A stretch of 64,000 bases of DNA from NCBI GenBank assembly GCA_015680685.1, contig MNCI01004607.1, positions 15,787 to 79,786 of the forward strand, given 5' to 3'. Shown piece after piece: positions 55,050 through 64,000 of this stretch (position 1 is the first letter of the stretch; every line of letters begins with the position of its first letter). The notes under the pieces were generated by a model, which searched no databases, was not told where the DNA came from, and saw only the letters and a program-made list of their open reading frames with translations. Source of the stretch: Gnetum montanum (lineage: Eukaryota > Streptophyta > Gnetopsida > Gnetales > Gnetaceae). Position numbers and translations under genes: made by a program.

Positions 55050-57000
55050 AAATCTTCATGTTTTTCTAGGTGGTGGTAACTCCATCTGCTATGAAAAATC
55101 TTGTAGTAGACTATCAACTTGATCCTTCATATGAAAATGGTTGAGGAATACTTGGTACTTTTCAATGTCTATCTATAAATCATTAATGGTCTAAGCTAGA
55201 TTGGATAGATTAGCAATTATGGTGATCCCTCACAAACATGGTATATTGGAAAATATTTTGTTAGCTTGTATCAAATAAGTAGCAAATAATTTGTACTCAA
55301 CATTGAAATGCTCTTACTTTTTCTTTTAGCTTATAGTATTATGCTAGTCTTTTTTAAGATACTTCACAACATCACCTTATCCAGTGTATTGTGCCTAGAG
55401 AACCTTAGATTTTCTTATGCTACTTGTAGTTTCATGTTTTCCTGGTCTAACCTTTTAATGTCTTCCTCTACATTTACAAGCTATTCCTAGAGATGGCTTA
55501 GTTGAGTCTTCAACTATTCTTTCTCTTTTACTACCTATTTCAACCTCTTATTCTATGTTGTCAATCCATTGTTATCTTCCATCAACATGGTAAAGGTTTT
55601 TTGTAAGGCACAAGCCTTAGCATCAGTGGTAGATACATCCCGTGTGGCCTTTTCCTATTTTATTTCTAGTTGGTATTTCTTGGAAATTATACATTAGACT
55701 TTCTTAGTTATAAAATCACCAAGAAACTTTGATGCATGAATCAAGTTGGATCTTGTAGTTAAACTAGAAGTTGGATCACCTCATCATTCGATTGTTGAAC
55801 TTTAGATTTTACATTTTGTAATTGGATCTAACTAAACATAATATTTTTCTTGATTAAAATTAGTTGAAATTGGACTCCTATGATATTTTTAGGGATCTTA
55901 AAAATGTCTTAGATAATTTCACCAATTTGGAGTAATCTGACTAGTGGCATTATCATGCTTTGCTACACTCATTAATCCACCAACTCCTCTAATACTTTTA
56001 CATACTTGAACATTTTGGTAATTGGTAAAGTTAAGAGTGGGATCCATAGGAATATTCAAGATATTTCTCACATGTTTTGCAACACCCTTGGTAGAATCTA
56101 ATCTTCATGAAGCATAATCAAGATTGTGATCCCATCACTAGATGCAAAGATAACTTGGAATATAAGTACATTCTCAAAAATTTATGCAATGTAGTCCCTC
56201 CCTATGGGTTGCATTGAAATTCTTCCTAATACTGTGTTCCTAAAGAAATTAAGTTTATCAAAGGATGCATGCAAGCATTGTTAAAAATATCTAGTCCTCT
56301 AACTTATAGCCTATGACATCTCCTATAGATGGCTCATTACTAGATGATAGACCCCATAACCTCCTATAGAAACATAACTACTTGATCTTGCACTGCCCAT
56401 TTCTACTATAGGTATGTTTCATGGAACTTTAGTATTGGGAGGTGATTTTTCCTAATCCTTCTTCATTAATATATGCTTCATCATTTCTAAGTGTGATGCA
56501 TTTGGAGCCCTTCTAACCACATCATTCATGTGTTACAATAGCTTGGCTTGTTTGTAAAGCTTCCTAATGAGACACGAAAATAAAAGTATTGGTCTAGTCA
56601 TTTTCTTCTTCATAAATTATCATTGAATCTCCAAGAAAAGGAGATGAGCTATGTTGAATGGATGCTTTCCACTAAGTATGAAACTTCCTTTATTTTCATA
56701 GGTTAATATTTTATTTAGTTACTAAGTGGGATAAATGTTATAGGTTCCTATCTTAAAATAAATCTTTACAAATAATAGTACCCCATACTAATTTTCCTTG
56801 TCTCCATAAGATCTTTTCAATCATAGGCATTTGGTGTTATGATTAGACTAGATGAAGATTATAACAATTTATGTACCCATGTTAGGCAATCCTAATGCCA
56901 TAATAATGGCCTCAATAATAAAAGATACTAAAATTCCTTTAATTCTAGCTTTAACATCATCTTTTTTTGTACCAAAGTTGATATGTCTTGCCTACATATC
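55050..57000 (-). pseudogene. Extra ORF (ORF3) of copy K, decayed
   Basis: Minus-strand readings match the ORF3 of C in order and pattern. Examples are VYHLVMSHL (near 56320; C has MYRPVMSHL near 44060), a following hydrophobic and acidic block near 56190-55990, and a charged heptad-like tract near 55610-55400 (EEDIKRLDQENMKLQV). Stops and shifts are dense, so boundaries are rough and the N-terminal part (56560-57000) is uncertain. The value of this copy is that it shows ORF3 is a recurring part of the family. Confidence 0.45.
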
Positions 57001-59400
57001 ATTCTTAATTCGTTAAAAGAATTGGCTAAAATGGAGAATCCTATAATTATAATCATATCTTTTATGATGGAAATTCTATGAATGGTTCAAAGTTAAGATC
57101 CATGATTACTCTAGTCATTATCATTGATGGTCTCTACTCATGCATTGAAAAGTATGACTTATCTACCTACTACTAGAGTAAATGGTACTACTACTTCTAC
57201 CTATGTAGGCTACTACATTTATTGGCCTTATGGCATAGGCTAATAAACTTCTTATTTTCTTCTTAGATCCTCTACATGAAACTATTGTGGTTGGTATTAT
57301 TCGCATCCTCATCCTTTACCTCTAGCATTTTCTCTATGTGGCCTTTTTTCCTTAGGTTATGATGATCCCCCTATTTTAGAAAATCATTTATATGCCATCA
57401 ATAATCATCAACTATTAATCATTAGTATTTTAATATTTCCCATTATGATTTTTATCCTTCTTAATCTTTTGAATTAATCAAAACTTACAAAAGATATAAT
57501 ATTCATAATATCATATGATTACAGAATGGCATTCCTTCAACTCTAAGGTAATTAATACATTAAATTATTAGAAAAAGTTATTATTTTTATTATTAATAAT
57601 CTTTGTGAGCTCAAAAATAGCTGTTAGAAATTTTTTTAAAACTCACTTTTAGGATCCCCAATGATAAAGATCTCAACTTTGGAAGCACTTAATAATATTT
57701 GAATTATGTTAATAGGGCTCACAGTTTGGATGTTATGATACTTGAAAGGCTTTAGACTCTTGAAATGATAAAAAATCTCCTCTCATTTCGAAGAAATGTA
57801 AAAAATTCTAAGGAGGTATGTACCTATATATATTAACTTATATGGGCAACATCATAGCTATGATGTTAAGGTTGCTAAAATTAGGATTTTTTTCATTTTC
57901 CAATTTTCTAAGTATTCCAAGGCTTCTTGAGGTTTTCTAGACTTAAGGATGAGTCTTTCCTATACATAAAATGATTGGAAGTAATGAAACCCACATTGTA
58001 TTAGTTGAAAAAATAGGAGAATTAATGAGTTTAATAAAATTCAATAAAATATTGAGAGAAGTAAAGGATATAATGATGCATGAATGTAAATAAACTATCC
58101 ATGATATTCTGAAGGGTGTTGTGTTGATCCTTAGTCATTATTTCTAATACTAATGGGAAAGAATACTAATGATCATTAGTCATTAGTCACTATATAAGTG
58201 GACCCTTTCCAAAGTAGGCCCATACCCTTAATGCCCTTGTATAAAAATTTCTGTAAGTATCCATGGATACTTAAGGAATTAAATATTAATCATAACATCA
58301 TTCCAACATGCACAAAATTTCAATGCTAGAATCCTATACTATGTTATATCAAATCATCAAATATATAATTAAAACATGACAATGACTTGAAATGGAATGA
58401 GAAAGAATTGTAGAGATAGGACATGAGATACCCGACCATGGTTGTAAAGGATCTTCTATGTGAAGAATAAACAAAATAATCAAGCATACTTATTAGTTGG
58501 GAGTCTAAACCAAGTCTATACCACTAGTAATAACATAACATTGCATCATCTACAGTCCACCACCATGAGATTAACTATCCACCATGTTAAAAATAAAACT
58601 ACTTAAGAAGGAGAGATCAAGAAACATATGTTAGATCCATTACAAATAATTAATAAATCATTAATATTTTTGTTATGAACTTTGCAAATTAGTTAGAGGA
58701 GCATCTTTAGGCATAGATCACATGTCTTTTCATTCAATAATGAGAGTAGTCCAAGGGATCATGGGATTCTTGAAAGTAGCCTATCTTTAGGCATGAGTTA
58801 ATGTCTTTCTAGTGGTATCCTTAGATTACTTTTTTTAATACTTAATTTATTATTTTAATTTGATACCCTTGGGCATGAATCACATTAATGTCTAATAACT
58901 TAATAAGGAAATAATTATTTCCAAATAATGTCTTAAAACTTTTGAAATTATAAGTGGTAGTGTATTAATATGGAATAAGTGGAATCTAGCATAAAGACAA
59001 AGGAATCAACAAATTTCCTTGATGTCACATCCTTATCTATCTCCCTTGGTTCTTTATTCTTCCTTTAATATGTGATAAGGATGATATCATTTCCATGATA
59101 GGGATCTATTATCAATGAAAGTGAAGGGATAGATGATCTAATCTCACTATTGTATGCAATTACTCTTTTAATAATTTGATAGCATAGAACACAACTCTAA
59201 CGACAAAGTTGATTCCTACATATGATGTAAGATTTTATTCACAAAAATGGGGAATAGTTGAAATGACTCAAATAAATTAAAAAATTATAGAAGAAAATAG
59301 AAAATATGAAGAAATGGAAAATGTATTAAGAAATTATAAAACAAAAAAGTTAAAAAACTGCACTTAACTCAATTCAAATGATCTCCCCCACATTTATTTT
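57001..59400 (-). mobile_element. First 3' spacer of copy K
   Basis: AT-rich and non-coding. 58195-58290 keeps the block GTGGACCC...GTAGGCCCATACCCTTAATGCCC seen in E near 24605. At 59376-59395 is GATCTCCCCCACATTTATT, the inverted internal purine tract after the integrase. 57830-58100 and 58600-59370 show nothing recognisable. Confidence 0.4.
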
Positions 59401-60640
59401 TGAAGAGGAGATGGAAAAAGTAAATTTGGCTTTAACAACATTAGAAATTTTTAAGGCATTTAAAGGATGATAAATTTGGAAGGCATCAGACTTATAAACT
59501 ATTTGAGCTATGTATGGCCCTTCCCAAAGTGTTTAAAACTTGGTGCATTGAAATAAATGATTTGGATTATAATAAATGACCTTATCGCCTAGTTGGAGGT
59601 CTAGGTGTCTAGTTTTAAGGTTATACTTGTGCTTATTATAAACATTATAGACTTCATTATACATAATGGCTATCATTTTTATTTTCACTTAGTACATTTA
59701 GATTCATTAATATTTCTGATTGTGCTAGAATGCTATCCAAGTCTAAATCACATATGGTGTTGAGTGTATGTAATTTAGTTTGTATCGGCAGCTTAGGTAG
59801 GTTTTCGTACACTAGTTCTTATGGAGAATACTTAATAGAAAGCTTTCACATAGACCTATAATCCCATAGGGCATCATTAGGTTTGGTGATTTAGTATTTT
59901 TTGTATTTAATAATGGTATGTATTAATATTATAGCTATTTCCCAATTGGTAACTTTAGCTTGTCCATTAGCTTGGGAATGATATGGTGTGATCAACTTAT
60001 GTTCTATCACTAATCATTGCATTAGTTTCTTGAAAATTAGCCCTAGAAAATGTGTCCCATTATCATATATAAGTACATGAGATACACAAAATCTATTTAT
60101 CACATGTTGGTCAAAGAATTTAGTAGTATTTTTAGTACAATAAGTTATTATAGTTACCTCAGTCCACTTCATACAATAATTCATGGTTGCAATAATGTAT
60201 GGGCTTTCATTCAAAGAAGGGATGATAGAACTCATACAGTCAATTCTCTAGAGATTAAAAGGATCTAGTAGTTGTATCTACTATTATGATCCCTTGTTGA
60301 TATTCCACCATCTCATTGGTACTATTCATAGGATTTTGCAAAGTGATATGCATTGTGAAAGATAGTTGGCTAAAAGTAACCAACCATGAGAATATTGATG
60401 ATCATTTTCCAACTGGCATAGTAATCACCACATGGTCCTTAGTGCACATCCTCAAGAACTCTTACTTGGTTCTTCTCTAGTACATACTCGTGTATCAAGT
60501 TGTTAGCATAAAGTTTATAGGAGTTTCTCTCTATTTCCATGAAATATTTGACTTGGTATAAGAATTTCTAATCAAGGAATTTCAAATAGAAAAAACATTT
60601 CTTGGTTATCTTAACTTCACAATATTTTTGGAAAGATTAG
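59401..60640 (-). pseudogene. pol: Integrase of copy K
   Basis: Minus-strand order: the zinc-binding part at about 60470-60320 (RVLEDVH-GPCGDYYASWKM, FHNAYHFAKSYE), then the catalytic core at 60235-60014. That core has YIIATMNYCMKWTEV and IYDNGTHFLG; the usual D in IDYFTKW is N, and the D of DNGTHF is kept. The C-terminal part at about 59850-59480 has ELVYENLPKLPI, then GDKVIYYNPNHLF and WEGPYIAQIVY. This last signature (GDxV...F...W-GP) is that of Athila and related integrases. It is the only copy in the window showing the full integrase of the family. RNase H upstream is not recognisable. Confidence 0.75.
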
Positions 60641-61512
60641 AAATTTTTATATAACTTGGAAAAATAAATTACTACAAAACATACCCAAAAGCTAAGGTTA
60701 TGTTGTGTTTTTTTCAATCTATCAAAAATCATGATAATTATGGTAGTGCAACTTTGAGAAATGATAACTTAAATGTTGTAAAGTTTGTAATGCTAAAATT
60801 TTAACTAAACCTTTTACAGATATTATCTTTTAAATAAATCTAATGATACTTCAAATTGCTATGCGATAAGGAAGAAATAATCTAATCCTTGATTGTCATT
60901 CATTCAAGTAAAAATTTAGGATTTAGAAAATTTGCCAAATTATAGAGCTAATTTCTTCCAAACCATAATAGATATTGAATTGAAATTTTAGCTACACATC
61001 TCTACCTATTCTAGACTTCTAATAAATCTAAAATCACTAAAAAATGTTGAAAATGACCAAGATATGATTGAAATAGTGAATATCACTCAATTCTGATTAT
61101 TCAACTTCCAATATTGAGTAAATGATGATGAATGATGTTGACGAATTGATGAAAGATTGATGAATTGATGATGAAATAGTCAAATTCTTACTAAAATTAT
61201 ATTGATGATTCCATGATACAAATTTCCAATAGATTCCTGAGATATGTACATGTGACAAGTAGGATAAAATTTACTAAAAGCACTACAATATAGCCCTAAT
61301 GACAAAAAAAAACCTTAAAAATTATATATATATAAATAATATTAAAACTATCCATCAATATGTAATTTCCTATATTTTATTAAAATAAACTTCTATTGTA
61401 TAATAAAAGTAAAATATTATTGCCTTCTACTCTAAAAAGGCCAACAATCCCTCCTTAGTTTAGAAGGTAATCTTCATTCTTCATCTTTACTTTCTCCTTT
61501 CTTTATCATGCT
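60641..61512. other. AT-rich stretch without recognised features
   Basis: This is probably decayed pol and flank of K and the 3' end of the copia element. It contains a local GATGAATGATG/GATGAATTGATG repeat at about 61125-61170 and an (AT)n run near 61325. No LTR ends were found. Confidence 0.4.
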
Positions 61513-64000
61513 CTAAATTTCTATAGATTTATTGAGGTACTTGATCCTATGAGACAAAATATTTTTTGTTAGTAAGTTAGCAAGTTGCTCTTTCGAACTA
61601 ACATTAATGGCTTTGATGATTCCTTCTTTCACTTCTTTCTTGATGAAATAGTACTTAATGTCAATGTGTGTTGATATTTTATGATGCACATAGTCTTTCA
61701 AGAGTTGAATTTTTTATGTATTATCATAATAAAATTTTTTATGAAGAAACATTTTGAATCCTAAGTGTGTGAGAAGTTTATTTAACTAGATTATGTGTTG
61801 GAGAAATTCAAACATGGCAATAAATCTTGCTGCACAAGTGGATAAGTTGATGGATGCTTATTTCTTTTATTTCTAGTATATTGAATTTATTTCCATGCAT
61901 AATGAGAGCTCCTAATGTGGATTTTCTATCATCATTGTCTACTTTCCAATTAGCATCAAAATATTCATGAAGCTTATTATCTTCTTTATTGAATTAGATC
62001 CCAAAGTTACAAGTTCCTTTAACATACTTGAGGAGATGCACAAGTGCTTGCATGTGAGATTGTCTTGGCTCTTGCATAAATCTAGATAAGTATGGTATTA
62101 CATATTCTAAATTTGGTATAGTATGGTAGAGAAACTGAAGTAATCCAATCATGGCTGTATACATGGTTACATCTATGAGAGAAGTCTTATCTTTGCTGGT
62201 TAACTTTAAATTATATGGTAAAGGATTGCTAACTGGCTTCTTATTATTTAGATTAAAATTTTTCAATAATAGAATTTACATATTTGGTTTGATGAATTTT
62301 CATTCACTCCTTGTCCTAGTTCAATTCAATTCTTAGAAAGTATTTAAGTTCTCTAAGATTCTTCATTTCTTATTCAATTTCCATGTCATTCTAGAAATCT
62401 TTTGCTAGTCTTTTATTAGTGGTAATAAAGATAACATCATATACATATAGTCATATGATGATGAAATCATCTCCATCCTTCTTGAAATATAGTGTTAGTT
62501 AAAAATGCAATCTTGATAATTCTTTTTGATGAGATAGTCTTTAATTATTTGGAACCATGTCATAGGTGCTTGCTTTAGGTCATATAGAGCTTTGTTGAGT
62601 TTGCACACATTTTTCTTAACATAACCTTTAGTCTAGTAGATGTATACTTCTTATTTGATGTATCCATTTAGAAATGCTAAGTTGACATCCATTTGTTGAG
62701 CCTTTAGATCTTTATGTTCTACTATGAAGAGAATGAGGTTGATGATTTTAAATCTAGCCACCAGTCCAAAGATTTCTTCACACTCAAGGTATTTCTTTGC
62801 TTTGAATTATTTTGCCACAAGTCTTGCTTTGTGTGCTATAACTTATCCTTTCTCATTTTACTTTGTTTTATATAGCCACTTGCAATCAATAAAATTTTCA
62901 TCTTTTGACTTGTCTTCTAATTTTCATGTGTTATTTCCTAGGATGATAATGTACTCTTTATCCATGGCTTCTTTTTAGACTTTTAATTTTATGAATTCAT
63001 TAACATCGGTTGGTATATTTAAAATTGCTAAATATGTCATATTTGTAGTATTGTGAGATCTTGTAGTTTTCTTTTAAAATTTGTATCTAGCATTTGAGTT
63101 CAAGGATGCTCTATTTGAACCCAAGGCTTGAACTTTGATATGTATCTAATTTCTTTTGCTATTTGAAAAAGTCACTTGTACTAAACTTTGTCTCATCAAA
63201 TATATTATCTCTTGAAACATTTCATGTTTGATTCATTGGGTCATAGCACCTATATCTACTAGTGGGAGAATCATAACAAAAAAAATGCATTTCTTTCCTT
63301 TGTTTTCAAGTTTGTTAATGAGTTATTTTTGAGTGTTTACATAGCAATGATACCCAAATATTCTCATATGACTTAGGTTAGGAATTCCATTATATAGAAC
63401 TTGATATGAAGATATGTCTTTATTACTTATGGTGATCATTTGATTAGAAATGTAATAAGAAATTATGATGATCATACTCCAATATTTGTTAGGTAGTAAG
63501 GCATGCTTTAGTAAGCATCTTTTCATGTCTTGTATTATTTTATTCTTTCTTTCATCTACTCAATTTGATTGTGGACTATATCTGCATGTGTTCTGATGAA
63601 AGATACCATTTTCTTTACAAAACGTATCAAATTATTTAGTTATGAATTTACTTCCTTTGTCTAAACTAATGACCTTAACCTTGATATTCATGAATTTTTT
63701 AATTAGTTTATGAAAAATTTCAAAGTATTTGATGGCTTCATTCTTTTTCTTCAGATTGTAACTCCAAGTGTATCTTAAGTAGTCATCGATTATGACCATG
63801 AAATAATTTGTCCCTCCTATTTAAAGAGTGGACATTGGTCTAGCAAGATCCATATGTAGAAGATCAAATGGTTTTTCCTTCTTTGTCATGTGAGAGTTGT
63901 AAGGAGAATTGGTTTGCTTTCCTTATATGAAATTCTCATATTTTTCTTGAGGAATATCTAAAATTTTTATTCCTATAGCTTTTCCCTATTTGATCATCCT
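61513..64000 (-). pseudogene. pol: Ty1/copia pol fragment (INT, RT, RNase H), runs off right edge
   Basis: On the minus strand from the right: integrase (about 64000-63320) with KPFDLLHMDLARP, TNYFMVIIDDYLRYTW and SHMRIFGYHCYVNT. Then RT (about 62710-62000): EVYIY, KLNKALYDLKQAPMTWFQI, and late NPLPYNLKLT, YTAMIGLLQFLYHTIPNLEY. Then RNase H with the C-terminal box THIDIKYYFIKKEV and EQLANLLTKN at 61701-61513. The order INT-RT-RH is diagnostic of Ty1/copia. Stops and shifts are frequent. Gag and the 5' LTR lie outside the window. The lineage within copia is not assigned. Confidence 0.8.

Noticed and set aside
61513-64000. Host gene reading in the plus-strand frames (for example 62724-62978)
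   Set aside because: The minus strand shows ordered copia INT, RT and RNase H motifs; the plus frames are shadows.

Overview
The window looks like repeat-dominated DNA from a large-genome land plant. Almost everything recognisable is a decayed LTR retrotransposon. One gene model has spliceosomal introns, and I see no prokaryotic operons, rRNA or tRNA genes. A gymnosperm would fit, but the sequence alone does not settle the species.

The main component is one Ty3/gypsy family of Athila type, in several nested copies. Its LTRs run TGATGA...TCATCA, are about 0.8-0.9 kb, carry a TATAAATA box, and are followed by a primer-binding site of the tRNA-Asp kind (TGGCGCCGTTG...). Its Gag starts MSSS and shares the core IP-Q-x-VYTHxD. 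I label the copies A (minus, 2986-4895), I (plus, 4896-6158), J (plus pol piece, 7190-8047), B (plus, 10333-18336, with both LTRs and a near-perfect target duplication), E (minus, 22936-25820), C (plus, 35786-46955), D (minus, 46956-52406), L (minus LTR piece near 53 kb) and K (minus, about 53970-60640). Together they give the layout LTR, gag, protease, RT, RNase H, integrase, internal polypurine tract, long spacer, an extra ORF (seen in C and K only), spacer, polypurine tract, LTR.

Other elements are interleaved. Two Tat-like Ty3/gypsy elements lie on the minus strand: G (gag and LTR, 1-2985), which has inserted into the gag of A, and F (25821-32679), which has inserted into E. F has a dual RNase H and a pol that is nearly all in one frame. 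A chromovirus, H (possible LTR at 8048, body to 22935), hosts B. A Ty1/copia pol piece (61513-64000, minus) runs off the right edge.

The most unusual locus is at 33652-35745 on the plus strand, head-to-head with the pol of F, where that element's gag and protease should be. It is a four-exon frame with phase-consistent GT-AG introns and only five in-frame stops. Its first part resembles an FCP1/NLI-type phosphatase domain that has lost catalytic residues. A second candidate novelty is the extra ORF of the Athila-like family. It has a splice-acceptor-like sequence at its ATG and, upstream, a copy of the LTR's own promoter motif.

Everything coding in the window is interrupted by stops or frameshifts, so no intact protein-coding gene is claimed.
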